A DNA stretch of 64,000 nucleotides from assembly GCA_949752795.1 (NCBI GenBank), contig OX457056.1:96122942-96186941 (forward strand), in the 5' to 3' direction. Position numbers and translations under genes: made by a program. The notes under the pieces were generated by a model that was not told where the DNA came from, did no database searches, and worked only from the letters and a program-made list of their open reading frames with translations. How positions within the stretch are numbered: the first letter of the stretch is position 1; each line of letters opens with the position of its first letter. Shown one piece after another: positions 34,381 to 45,649 of this stretch. Origin of the DNA: Hyperoodon ampullatus (lineage: Eukaryota; Chordata; Mammalia; Artiodactyla; Ziphiidae).

Positions 34381-34519
34381 TCATTATAAACATTCCTATG
34401 ATTTTCTCCCAGGCTGGTAAATTATTAGTATCAAAAGTCTGAATTTATAAATGGGAACTTATATTGGCTTTTTTTTTGGAAGTTAGTGTGCTGACTTCCA
34501 TTATCTATTTCATTTTCCT

Positions 34520-34850
34520 CCTCTTTTTCATCATAATAGAAATTTCTGCTGCTTCACACAGCTGCTCGGCAAAAGATCACAATTTCCAGCCTTTTTTTGT
34601 AGCTAGGTTTGGCCATGTGAATTGGTCTGGCCAGTGGGATGTGAGAGGAAGTAGTTGTATAAATTAGGAACATGGCTTTAGAAGGAAAGAAGTTTGTCCT
34701 ACCCTTTCTTTTTTCCCTTCCTGCTGGAGAGCAACCCTACCAACTCTGATACAGACTATTATGTGACAGAGAAATAAAGCTCTATCTTGTTTAAGCCCCT
34801 GTATTTTTGTTCTTTGTTACAGCAACTCAGCTAGTGCAACAAGGCTGTTA
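34520..34850 (+). mobile_element. Solo LTR, MaLR-like, sense
   Basis: 'ctaggtttggccatgtgaat' and 'ggccagtgggatgtgagagg' are followed by 'gagaaataaagctctatctt' (poly-A signal) and 'gtttaagcccctgta'. This is the 3' layout of a MaLR-type LTR. A related short fragment may lie at 35210-35270. Confidence 0.55.
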
Positions 34851-34859
34851 AAAATCTAA

Positions 34860-36390
34860 ATTATAAGTGATAAAAATATAAGTTATAATACTAGTTTCCC
34901 TGGATCTCATTTCCTTTGTTTATTATCCATGGCACAGCACAGTCTTTCCACAGTGAGGTCCTTTTGAACTGGGATCAAGTCTTATGCATTCTTTCTAATT
35001 CTGAAAGTCTGGTAATGCTGGCTACACCTATTTACTCCATAGCTATATGTTGATGAATGCCAGTCTTTCCACACTCTAAAATAGAAAAAAGGGGATAGAC
35101 AGTTTCATTCTGAGACAACTGCATTAGCAAAGTGATGGAATCACAGAGGAACATAGTGACTGAGGATGACATTTGTTTGTGAAAATCCATATTCTTTTCT
35201 TCTGAGCACACAGTTGGCTTACATCTCTTAGCTTTCCCAGGAGTTAGGCCTGGTCACGTGACTGAATTCTTTATTGTTCTGTTAGCTCATTCTGTCTTTA
35301 AATCTCCTTATGTGTCTTCACATTGTTTGCCACTCTAACTTCTATTCCTGTTTTCTGTTTCCCTACTCATCTAACTTCCCTTGGAATCTAATAAAATCTG
35401 TGTTCTCAAAATCTACCTCATGCTTCCTCTGAATTGAGAAACACTTTTTTCCCTTGCTTCTTCTTACCCTCTCACAATTTCCGACCATGTCCAACATTTA
35501 TCTTTTAGGTTGCATATAGAGAGAAACTGTTGGTTCAGAAAAGTAAGGTCGCACTAAGTGCTTGCTTTCTGCTTCAGATTAATTTCTTTATTGTTCCTTC
35601 CTGCAGTGTTGCTTTTATATACTTCTTATTTCCATACTTTCTTGGGCTGTGTGCCACGTTTCTGGCCTGGGGAAAAGTATGCCTGAAAGAGCATAGAAAT
35701 ACCTTTTATAACATTCCGTTTTCCCATTTTCTCTGAGAGCATAATGCCAGCTGCAATCTTTGTTTTTCTGTTTGTTCTTCAGTTTTCCTTAGAGTAGGAG
35801 CATTTCTGTATTTCTAACTTGGGTGTCCTCTTCCATTGTCTTGGGCTAATTATAGCATTTGTCAGTGGAACTGAAACTAAAACACATTAACAAATCAGTG
35901 AGTGCTCATTAATAGAATGGCAAGTGCAAAACTTGAAGCATGGAGATCATTTCAAGAGGCTTACTTCTTTGCAAAATAAAAGAGTGATGGTGTAAGAAGA
36001 TACTCACATTAATGCTCAAAGTTCAGTTTTGAATGTCAAATGCTCGTATAGGTAGTCTTCAAAATATATTTTACCTGCATACAGTTTAGCTTTGTCAGAA
36101 TGTGGATTTACTTTGACCTGTGGCTAGCAGAAGAAACCTCAGCTCTTTAATGTGACCTACCTCAATCTAGCCACCATTTAGGTTTCCAGTTAACTCCCAG
36201 CCTGCATGCTTCTCTATTTATCTTTGCTGCCTATATTCAGGTAATGCAAGCTCCTGTAACAAGTAGATGCAAAATGCGTAATGAGTTCAAACACAATAGA
36301 AGTTTATTTTTCTCATTCACTGAACTGTCCAAGATGGGTGCTCCTGGTGAGCAGGAGGGCTCTCCTCCATGAGGCCATTCATAGTTTTCA
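34860..36390. other. Unique sequence, no gene
   Basis: Non-coding. Near 36240-36330 a sequence around 'agaagtttatttttctcatt' may be a decayed LTR remnant. Confidence 0.45.
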
Positions 36391-36394
36391 GCTG

Positions 36395-38140
36395 TATAAT
36401 AAGAGGTATCCATCATTTTAACATCATACAGAATAATTTCACTGCACTAAAAATTCTTTTTGGTCCACCTATTCATCCCTCACCCACTGTCCCACCCCGA
36501 GGAATGATTAATCTTTTATTGTCACCATGGCGTTGCCTTTTCCAGAATGTCATATAGTTGGAATCATGCAGTGTGTAGCCTTTTCAGATTGGCTTCTTTC
36601 ACTTAGTAATATACATTTGAGTTTCCTCTATGTCTTTTCATGGCTTGATAACTCATTTATTTTTAGTGCTGAATAATATTCTATTGTCTGGATATACCAC
36701 AGCTTATTTATCCATTCACCTACTGAAGGCCATCTTGGTTGCTTCCAAGTTTTGGCAACTATGAATAAAGCTGCTATAAATGTCTGTGTATAGGTTTTTA
36801 TGTGGACATAAGTTTTCAACTCCTTTGGGTAAATACCAAGAAGCACAACTGCTGGATCATAGGGTAAGAGTATATTTATATTTAAATTTTTTTATTTTAA
36901 CAAACTTTTAATTTTAGAATAGTTTTAGATTTATAGAAAGTTGCAAAGCTATGCAGAGTGTTCTAGCATATTCTATACCCAGTTTCTGCTATGGCATTTT
37001 TTTTTTTTTGTAACAGTGTGTTTAATTTTGTAAGAAACTGCCAAACTGTCTTCCAAAGTGGCTGTACCATTTTGCATTCCCACTAGCAGTGAATGAGAGC
37101 TCCTGTGGCTCCATATCCTCACTAGTATTTGGTTTTGTCAGTGTTCTGGATTTTGGCCATTCTAATAGGTGTGTAATGGTATCTCACTGTTGTTTTAATT
37201 TGCATTTCCCCATGAGAAATGATGTGGAGTATCTTTTCATATGCTTATTTACTATCTGTATATCTTCTTTTTTTTTTTTTTTTTTTTTTTTGCGGTACGC
37301 GGGCCTCTCACTGTTGTGGTCTCTCCCGTTGTGGAGCACAGGCTCCGGACGTGCAGGCTCAGCGGCCATGGCTCACGTGCCCAGCCGCTCTGCGGCATGT
37401 GGGATCTTCCCGGACCGGGGCACGAACCCGTGTCCCCTGCACCGGCAGGTGGACTCTCAACCACTGCGCCACCAGGGAAGCCCTGTATATCTTCTTTGGT
37501 GAGGTGTCCGTTAAGGTCTTTCTCCCATTTTTAAACTCAGCATGTTTATTTTCTTACTGTTGAGTTTTAAGAGTTCTTTGTATATTTTGGATAACAGCCC
37601 TTTATGAGATGTGTCTTTTGTAAATATTTTTTCTCACTCTGTGACTTGTCTTCTTATTTCTCTCTCTCTCTCTTTTGATCATTCATGTTTATTACCTGTG
37701 ATGGATATAAAAATGGACAAACTTAGGTGGAAAAATATATATAAATCCTATGCTAAACATGACACAGAAGTTCTTCCTTTATATAATACACCTGGATACT
37801 GCTGTGCTCTATAAGACCTTACCTGAATTGATCATGATGATTTCTCTGACTCATATGCATTGCTCTCCCGCTCTCTCACTATACTCCAGCTACTGGTCTT
37901 CTGGTTGTCCTTTAGGCACACTGGGCTCACTCACTTCTAGGGCTTCTACACTTATAGCTCCCCCAGGACTCTTCTTGGTCTCATTCTCTTGATACAGTCT
38001 TTCACAGAGTAGAAGTTTTAATTTTAATGAAGCCCAGCTTATCAATTATTTCCTTCACAGATTGGGCCTTTGTTGCCTAAAAGGGCCTTTGTATCTAAAA
38101 GCCCTCTTCCATACCCAAGATCATCTAGGTTTTTTCCTAT
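36395..38140 (-). mobile_element. Old L1, antisense, with insertions
   Basis: Reversed L1 3' region: 'ctgaataatattctattgtc', 'gctgctataaatgtctgtgt', 'ctgtaccattttgcattccc'. The ORF2 text continues after the SINE and again at about 37990-38135. A non-L1 stretch at about 37670-37990 (possibly L2-like) interrupts it. A 36628-36846 minus frame preserves L1 ORF2p C-terminal residues. Confidence 0.8.
37271..37482 (-). repeat. CHR-type SINE (short subtype), antisense, inside L1
   Basis: Poly-T, 'gcggtacgcgggcctctcac', and the reversed head 'gccaccagggaagcc'. Perfect 15-base target duplication ctgtatatcttcttt (37256-37270, 37483-37497). Confidence 0.95.
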
Positions 38141-38154
38141 GTGAGATCTCAATT

Positions 38155-38310
38155 ATGTCACTTTCCTCTCTTCTCCTCATTTCCTCACCTTAAAAACAGT
38201 GGTAATACTGCATAATGTTATAAGGTTAACTGAGATAACATATTTAAAATTTCCTGTCAGGACCTTGTATATAATAGATGCTCAATAAATGTTAATGCTG
38301 CTGCCTTTTG
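38155..38310 (+). repeat. MIR 3' two-thirds, sense
   Basis: 'tcctcatttcctcaccttaa', 'ggttaactgagataacatat', 'gatgctcaataaatgttaat'. Confidence 0.75.
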
Positions 38311-38999
38311 TCTCTTCCACAGTGATATTCCCTTAGTCAATTTAAAAAAAAGTTGCTGAATTGAACTGTAAGTCTTCACAGCATTACAGTAAAATAGAAG
38401 TTCAAGTTAATAGTGTGAGCTCCTGGTATACATATCATGGGTTACAGAGACCAGGACCGAAGGAAACCGCTTGGAATAGTGTCAATATGTTGGCTGTGCA
38501 GGCAGTCCCTAAGCTCTAGAGGACTCATTTCCTGCTAAACAAATTTTGTTAACTCTAGCCAAGCTTGCAGCTGCCTCAGACGACCTCTGAGAATTGTGTC
38601 ACACCAAGCAAAGGTTGCTTCATCACAGATAAGGCCAGAGGCAGCAGGCAGGGCTCAGGCCAGGGCTGTGTCCCTACCTGACCCACTTAAGCCTCCCCCA
38701 AGGACTGCTGGGGCACTGGAGTGAGAAGAGAGGGACTAAAGGGAAATCAGATATCAAGAGAGTGGCCTAAAATATGTTATATATGATTCTACCAGTATAG
38801 ATTTATTCTGATACCCACAGCTTTTCAGGTACTTGGGGAAGTAAAATTTTTAGCCTTGGCCATTTACCTGTGTGAAATGGAGAAAAGGAAACCAACGAAT
38901 GTAGACTTCTCACTTGATTATTGTCCTTACATATTCAGTTCTCCCCCAGTGTAATATTATCACTGTCATACTAGAGTGGGGAACCAGCCTGGCCTGAGG
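38311..38999. other. Unique sequence, no gene
   Basis: Repeat-free as far as I can tell; GC rises at 38560-38710. No ORF of note. Confidence 0.5.
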
Positions 39000-39036
39000 G
39001 GCTGTGTGGCATAGTGGTAAAGAACAAGGCCTTGGA
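39000..39036 (+). repeat. MIR 5' head, cut by L1 insertion
   Basis: 'tgtggcatagtggtaaagaa' is the MIR head. It stops at the first copy of aacaaggccttgga (39023-39036) and resumes at 44347. Confidence 0.85.
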
Positions 39037-40054
39037 CCAGTCCCTTGCCCTCCAAAGCCTCCCCCCCCAACCCCCCACACCCCCGGCCACATTGGTCCTG
39101 GGGGCATAGGATGGACACCTGGGAGATCAGGAGAGGCAGGAGGGAGCAGCCCTCAGGGAGGAGCAGGAGAGGAGCAGAGGGCAACTGCTCTGCCCAGTTG
39201 GGCACAGGGAGACTGCTGAGCTTCCAGGCCGATCCCTCGCCCTCCAAACCCCCCTCCAGGCCATGTGGGTCCTTGAGGGCTTAGGAGGGAGGCCAGGAAT
39301 ATCAGGAGAGGCAGGTGGGAGGGGCCCTCTGGGAGGAGCAGGAGAGGAGAGGAGGGCGTTTGCCCTGCCCACTTGAGCCCAGGAAGCCTGCTGGGCTCCC
39401 AGGTGAGGTCCCTGCCCTCTGAAACCAGGGGTGGGGGGCACGCCTGGGCCCCTTCTGTTCCTTGAGCCTAAGCCCCACCCCCCCAGCCCCCAGCCCTGTG
39501 GGTTCTGAGCATCAGCCCCACCCACCTCCCAAACCTTGCCCTGGCTTAGGCCCCCGGCTCTCCACAGCCAAGGCCTTTCCCTGCTGCGGCCTCCTGCCCT
39601 CTACCCCCCTTTTTTTTTTTCTTTTCCCTCCTCCTCTTTTTTCACTATTGTGGTACTGATGTACCTTCCGGTTGTTGATTCATCTATATTTTTATTTTTA
39701 CATTCTTTCTAACATACCTGTTAGTTTCCTAGTCTAGTTTTATTTTTTACCTTGTTATTATTCTGGGGTTTTTTTTTTTCTTTTGCTGCCCCACGTGGCT
39801 TGTGGGATCTTGGTTTGCAAGCCCAGAGTTGGGCGGAAGCTCCTGCGGTGGGAGCTCCGAGTTGGAAGGACTGGACTAACAGAGAACCTCAGACCCCAGT
39901 GAATATTCATCGGAGTGAGGTCTCAAAGAGGTCCTCATCTCAGCACCAAGACCCAGCTCTACCCAATAGCCTACAAACTCCAGTGTTGGAAGCCTCAGGC
40001 CAAACAACCAGTAAAACAGGAACACAATCCTGCTCATAAAAAAAAAAAAAAAAA
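39037..40054 (+). promoter_or_regulatory. L1 5' UTR with tandem monomer-like repeats
   Basis: 'tcccttgccctcc' at 39041 recurs as 'tccctcgccctcc' at 39233 and 'tccctgccctct' at 39409, spacing 192 and 176 bases. The two full units share 'atcaggagaggcagg', 'gaggagcaggagagga' and a 'gggc...cccag' end. The third is partial. A C-rich and pyrimidine run follows (39600-39650), then AT-rich sequence and a 19-base A-run just before the ORF1 ATG. In L1s this region is an internal pol II promoter. Function here is inferred. Confidence 0.75.
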
Positions 40055-40933
40055 ATGAGGTGGCAAAAAAATATGTCACAGATGGAGGAGCAAGGTAAAA
40101 CCCTGCAAGACCAAATAAATGAAGAGGAAATAGGCAATCTACCTGAAAAAGAATTCAGAATAATAGTAAGGATGATCCAGAATGGATCAGAATGGAAACA
40201 TGGATTGAGAAAATACAAGAAATTTTACCAAAGATCTAGAAGAACTAAAGAACAAACAAACAGAGATGAACAACACAATAACTGAAATGAAAAATACACT
40301 AGAAGCAATCAATAAAAGAATAATGGAGGCAGAAGAACAAAAGTGAGCTGGAAGACAAAATGATGGAAATAATTGCTGAGGAGCAGAATAAAGAAAAAAG
40401 AATGAAAGGAATTGAAGACGATCTCAGAGACTTCTAGGACAACACTAAACGCACTAAACAGTCGAATTACAGGGGTCCCAGAAGAGGAGAAAAAGAAAGG
40501 GCCTGAGAAAATATTTGAAGAGATTATAGTGGAAAACTTCCCTAACATGGGAAAGGAAATAGTCACCCAAGTCCAGGAAGCACAGAGAGTCCCATACAGG
40601 ATAAACCCTAGGAAAAACACACAAAGACACATATTAATCAAACTAACAAAAATTAAATTCAAAGAAAAAATATTAAAAGCAGCAAGGGAAAAACAAAAAA
40701 TAACATACAAAGGAATCCCCATAAGGTTATCAGCTGCTTTTTCAGTGGAAACTCTGCAGGCCAGAAGAGAGTGGCAGGATATACTTAAAGTGATGAAAGG
40801 GAAAAATCTACAACCAAGATTACTCTACCCTGCAAGGATCTCACTCAGATTCTATGGAGAAGTCAAAAGCTTTTCAGACAAGCAAAAGCTAAGACAATTC
40901 AGCATCACCAAACCAGCTTTACAACAAATGTGA
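40055..40933 (+). pseudogene. L1 ORF1 (RNA-binding chaperone), frameshifted
   Basis: ORF1p binds L1 RNA as a coiled-coil trimer and acts as a chaperone in the L1 particle. The N-terminal frame starts at 40055 (MRWQKNMSQMEEQGK) and fails after about 77 codons. A stop in the next stretch (tga near 40344) and another frame change follow. The frame from 40412 to 40933 keeps the RRM-like and C-terminal domains (KGPEKIFEEIIVENFPNMGK, then RINPRKNTQ). About 293 codons overall, near family length, but no continuous frame remains. Confidence 0.9.
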
Positions 40934-41006
40934 AAGAAATTTCTGTAAGTGGGAAACAAAAGAGAAGAAAAAGACCCACAAAAACAAACCCAAAACAATT
41001 AAGAAA

Positions 41007-43972
41007 ATGGTAATAGGAACATACATATCGATAATAACCTTGAATATTTGTAAATGGATTAAATCCCCCAACCAAGACACAGACTGGCTGAATGGATACA
41101 AGAGCAAGACCCATATATATACTGTCTACAAGAGACCCACTTCAGACGTAGGAACACATGCAGACTGAAAGTGAAGGGATGGAAAAAGATATTCCCTGCA
41201 AATGGAAATCAAAAGCTGGAGTAGCAATCCTCATATCATACAAAATAGACTTTAAAATAAAGACTATTACAAGACACAAAGAAGGACACTACATAATGAT
41301 CAAGGGATCAATCCAAGAAGAAGATATAACAATTTTAAATGTTTATGCACCCAACATAGGAGCACCTCAATATATAAGGCAAATGCTAACAACCATGAAA
41401 GGAGAAAGCGACAGTACCACAATAATAGTAGGGGACTTTAACAGCCCACTTACACCAATGGACAGATCATCCAAACAGAAAATAAATAAGGAAACACAAG
41501 CTTTAAATGACACAATAGACCAGATAGATCTAATTGATATTTATAGAACATGCCACCCAAAAGTGGCAGAATACACTTTCTTCTCAAGTGCACATGGAAC
41601 ATTGTCTAGGATAGACCACATCTTGGATCACAAATCAAGCCTCGGAAAATTTAAGAAATTGGAAATCAATTACAGGAATAAAAACTGTAAAACACACAAA
41701 TACATGAAGGCTAAACAGTGTGCTACTAAATAACCAAGAGATCACTGAAGAAATCAAAGAAGAAATAAAAAAATACATAGAAGAAAATGACAATGAAAAC
41801 ACAATCCAAAACCTGTGGGATGCAGCAAAAGCAGTTCTAAGAGGGAAGTTTATAACAATTCAATCTTACCTCAAGAAACAAGAAAAATCTCAAATAAACA
41901 ATCTAACCCTACACTTAAAACAACTAGAGAAAGAAGAACAAAGAAAATCCAGTTAGTAGAAGGAAAGAAATCATAAAGATCAGAGCAGAACTAAATGAAA
42001 TAGAAATGCAGAATACAACAGCAAAGATCAGTAAAACTAAAAGCTGATTTTTTGAGAAGATAAAATTGATAAACCCTTAGCCATACTCATCAAGAAAAAA
42101 AGGGAGAGGACACAGATCAATAAAATCAGAAGTGAAAAAGGAGAAATCAGGACTTCCCTGGTGGCGCAGTGGTTGAGAGTCCTCCTGCCAATGCAGGGGA
42201 CATAGGTTCGTGTCCCGGTCTGGGAAGATCCCACATGCCGCGGAGCGGCTAGGCCCGTGAGCCATGGCCTCTGAGCCTGCGCGTCTGGAGCCTGTGCTCT
42301 GCAACGGGAGAGGCCACAACAGTGAGAGGCCCGCGTACCGCAAAAAAAAAAAAAAAAAAGGAGAAATCGCAACTGACACTGCAGAAATACAAAGGATTAT
42401 AAGAGACTACTACAAACAACTATATGCCAATAAAATGGACAACCACGAAGAAATGGACAAATTCTTGGAAAGGTACAATTTTCCAAGACTGAACCAGGAA
42501 GAATTAGACTATATAAACAGACATATCACAAGTAATGAAATTGAAACTGTAATTAAAAATCTTCCAACAAACAAAAAAGTCCAGGACTAGATGGCTTCAC
42601 AGGCGAATTCTATCAAACATTTAGAGAAGAGCTAACACTGATCCTTCTCAAGCTCTTCCAAAAAATTGCAGAGGGAGAAACACTCCCAAATTAATTCTAC
42701 AAAGCCACCATCACCCTGATATCAAAACCAGAAAAAGATATCACAAAGAAAATTATAGACCAATGTCACTGATGAACATAGATGCAAAAATTCTGAACAA
42801 AATACTAGCAGACAGAATCCAACAGCATGTTAAAAGGATCATACACTATGGTCAAGTGGGATTTATCCCAGGGATGCAAGGATTCTTCAGTATATGCAAA
42901 TCCATCAATGTGATACACCACATTAACAAATTAAGGAATAAAAAACATATGATCATATCAATAGATGCAGAAAGAGCTTTTGACAAAATTCATCATCCAT
43001 TTATGATAAAAACTCTCCAGAAAATGGGCATAGAGGGAACCTACCTCAACATAATAAAGGCAAATGGATTGAAGACTTAAATGTAAGACCAGACACTATA
43101 AAACTTTTAGAGGAAAACATAGGAAAAACACTCCTTGACGTAAACCACAGCAAGATCTTTTTTGATCCACCTCCTAGAGTAACAGAAATGAAAAATAAAC
43201 AAATGGGACTTAATGAAACTTAAAAGCTTTTGCACAGCAAAGGAGACCATAAACAAGACAAAAAGATGACCCTCAGAATGGGAGAAAATATTTGCAAATG
43301 AAACAACAAAGGATTAATCTCCAAAATATACAAACAGCTCATGAAGCTCAATATCAAAAAAACAAACAATCCAGTTAAAAAATAGGCAGAAGCGCTAAAT
43401 AGACATTTCACCAAGGAAGACATACACATGGCCAAGAGGCACATGAAAAGATGCTCAACATCACTAATTATTAGAGAAATGCGAATCAAAACTACAATGA
43501 GGCATCACCTCATGCCGGTCAGAATGACCATTATCAAAAAAACTAGAAACAATAAATGCTTGGAACCCTCCTACACTGTTGGTGGGAACGTAAATTGATA
43601 CAACCACTATGGAAAACAGTATGGAGATTCCTTAAAAAATGAAAAATAGGACTACCATATGACCCAGCAATCCCACTACTGGGCATACACCCTGAGAAAA
43701 CCATAATTCAAAAAGAGACATGCACGACAATGTTCATTGCAGCACTATTTACGATAGCCAGGACACGAGAACCAACCTAAATGTCCATCGACGGATGAAT
43801 GGATAAAGAAGATGTGGCACATATATACAATGGACTATTACTCAGCCATAAAAAGAAACGAAATTGAGTTATTTGTAGTGAGGTGGATGGACTTATAGTC
43901 TGTCATACAGAGTGAAGTAAGTCAGAAAGAAAAACAAACACTGTATGTTGACGCATATATATTGAATCTAAA
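41007..43972 (+). pseudogene. L1 ORF2 (endonuclease / reverse transcriptase), broken
   Basis: ORF2p nicks DNA and reverse transcribes L1 RNA at the nick. The endonuclease part is readable at 41158-41733, including the catalytic VGDFN (about 41433) and the RIDHIL motif (about 41610). A frame change follows near 41730. A CHR SINE interrupts 42149-42354. The N-terminal RT blocks are seen at 42763-43080 ([28 protein letters not shown]). After 'LNIIKA' the text jumps to the C-terminal part at about 43066, so the catalytic F/YADD block and thumb are absent. The C-terminal part is also frameshifted and lacks a short stretch near 43558. Ends near 43972. Confidence 0.9.
42149..42354 (+). repeat. CHR-type SINE (short subtype), sense, inside L1 ORF2
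   Basis: Head 'ggacttccctggtggcgcag', B-box-like 'ggttcgtgtcccggtctggg', body ending 'aggcccgcgtaccgc' and A-tail. Perfect 14-base target duplication aaaaaggagaaatc (42135-42148, 42355-42368). Confidence 0.96.
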
Positions 43973-44346
43973 AAAAAATGGTACTGATGAACCTAGTTGC
44001 AGTGCAGGAATAAAGAGGTAGACATAGAGAATGGACTTGATGATGTGGGGCTGGAGGGTGAAGCTCGGGCAGCGTGAGAATAGCATCGACGTATGTACAC
44101 TACTGAATGTAAAATAGTTGGCTGGTGAGAAGCAGCAGCATAGCACAGGGAGTTTGGCTCAGTGCTTTGGGATGACCTAGAGGGGTGGGATAGGGAGGAT
44201 GGGAGGGAGGCTCAAGAGGGAGGGCATATGTGGACATGTGTATGCATATGGCTGATTTGCTTTGTTGTGCAACAGAAACTAACACGCTGTTATGAAGCAA
44301 TTATACTCCAATAAAGATGTATTTAAAAAAACCCCGAAAAACAAAA
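43973..44346 (+). other. L1 3' UTR and A-tail
   Basis: Contains 'ggctgatttgctttgttgtg' and 'ttatactccaataaagatgt'. It is the same 3' UTR as the antisense fragments at 6827-7397 and 60214-60469. The tail is interrupted by cccc and c bases. Confidence 0.9.
44310..44315 (+). terminator. L1 polyadenylation signal AATAAA
   Basis: aataaa lies about 10 bases before the start of the A-tail, the position expected of the L1 cleavage/polyadenylation signal. Confidence 0.85.
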
Positions 44347-44560
44347 AACAAGGCCTTGGAGCAGAGCATCCTCAGAACTTACTTGCTGTATAACCTCAAG
44401 TCACCAAATCTCTACGTGCGTCAGTTTTCTCATGTGTAAGGTGGGCCTAATTACCTCATAGAGCTCTTTTAGGATTGCATGAGTTAATATACATAAAAGC
44501 CTTAGAACAGTGCCAATGGTAATTTCCATGTAAGTGTTAAATGAATATTCATATATGTAT
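44347..44560 (+). repeat. MIR remainder, after L1 insertion
   Basis: Resumes with aacaaggccttgga, then 'gctgtataacctcaagtcac', 'cagttttctcatgtgtaagg' and 'agaacagtgccaatggtaat'. Joined to 39000-39036 it makes one MIR. Confidence 0.9.
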
Positions 44561-45160
44561 AGAGCTGGAAAACCACTTTCCTCCATTCCTCACCAGACTC
44601 CACAGCAGTATTTATTATACTTACTGTAGATGAGGAGGCTCCAAACCTTTCATTGTTTACCAGAGTTTGGTTCATACCCATTTGGTATGTTAAATGTACT
44701 TACGTGTGTATAAACTGAAGCCACATCTCAAGAAGGGTATTGTGGGAATGGGGTAGAAAGTTGAGAGAGAATTTACCATAAAGAAAAAACTCTGGCTTGT
44801 CTAGGAAGACAGATTTCTGAGGTTTAGAGAGGAGTAGATTCCAGGTACTGGATGGTGGCTGGCAACCAAACATATCCTGCCTGACTATTGTGGCAGTCTT
44901 CTTGCCTTCAGGAGAAACAAACTGTGTCTGAAACCTGAGAGTCACATCACCCTTTAGTGGAGCATAATGCAGAGGAAGAGAGGTCCTTTCTTTATCACAG
45001 GGGACTGTGGAGCCCTCACAGGGCATTGAGGACTGAGGGAGTGATTTCTGGGTTGACCACAAGAGATGTGGGTCTCAGCAGGGGTAGAGGAAGAAAATCA
45101 TGCTAAGCAGTTCAGACCCCCTGGGCCAAGTCAGGTGCTGTAGGCAGCCAGGATGACTTC
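44561..45160. other. Unique sequence, no supported gene
   Basis: A 120-codon minus ORF (44700-45062) has no recognisable domain and no flanking splice or promoter support. Confidence 0.45.
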
Positions 45161-45164
45161 ATGT

Positions 45165-45640
45165 CACAGGTTGGGTTCTCTGGAAGCAGATGCTGAGGTG
45201 GAGTTTGGTATGCAGGATATTTATTAGGAACCAGCACCTGTGGAGGGAAGGGACAGGAAGCAGGATTGGGCAGATAGAGAAGTTAAATTGTTGCAGGTCA
45301 AACAAAGCCTTGGTCAGCCCCATTGGGAGCTCTGGGTCGCACGTGGCCTATCAGAGTTGTCCTGAGTGGGCTGACAGGGTTGAGCCTTTACATCCCTCCT
45401 CCATCTGCCACTGGGTGTGGGCTACCCTGGGAAGGGTGTGCCCTTGGGTGATATGGCTCTTTGCAGCTGAGGCCAAAGGAGATGTTTGCTGGGACAAACC
45501 CTCCCCTGAAGGGGAATCTGGATGGTGCATCTCTGTGTCCACCAGAGTTCATACAGCCAGAGAAGGGGATTCTCAGAGATCCTGGAGGAGGAAGGGTGGG
45601 AACTCTGCCAGGGACTGGTGTTCCTGTATTAGCAAGTAGG
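45165..45640. repeat. Probable old LTR-type repeat, antisense-like
   Basis: 'gggttctctggaagcagatg' and 'gcaggatatttattagga' (a reversed poly-A signal) resemble the left end of an antisense LTR. It is similar in plan to 13490 onward. Overlapping ORFs on both strands (up to 149 codons) are incidental. Confidence 0.35.
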
Positions 45641-45649
45641 GCTTTGAAG

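Larger units (their letters stand above)
39037..44346 (+). mobile_element. L1 retrotransposon with 5' UTR, dead, sense
   Basis: Has a GC-rich 5' UTR (39037-40054), ORF1 (from 40055), ORF2 (from about 41007), a 3' UTR with aataaa at 44310-44315 and an A-rich tail. A perfect 14-base target duplication aacaaggccttgga (39023-39036, 44347-44360) shows one insertion event, into a MIR. The present length is 5.31 kb including a 206-base SINE. About 1.3 kb of ORF2 appears to be missing near 43065. Frameshifts and stops in both ORFs make it inactive. Confidence 0.95.

Noticed and set aside
44700..45062. 120-codon minus-strand ORF in non-repeat sequence
   Set aside because: No recognisable domain, no promoter or splice context, and composition like its surroundings; kept only as unique sequence.
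45190..45639. 149-codon plus ORF with overlapping minus ORFs
   Set aside because: Lies in LTR-like repeat sequence; no family signature.
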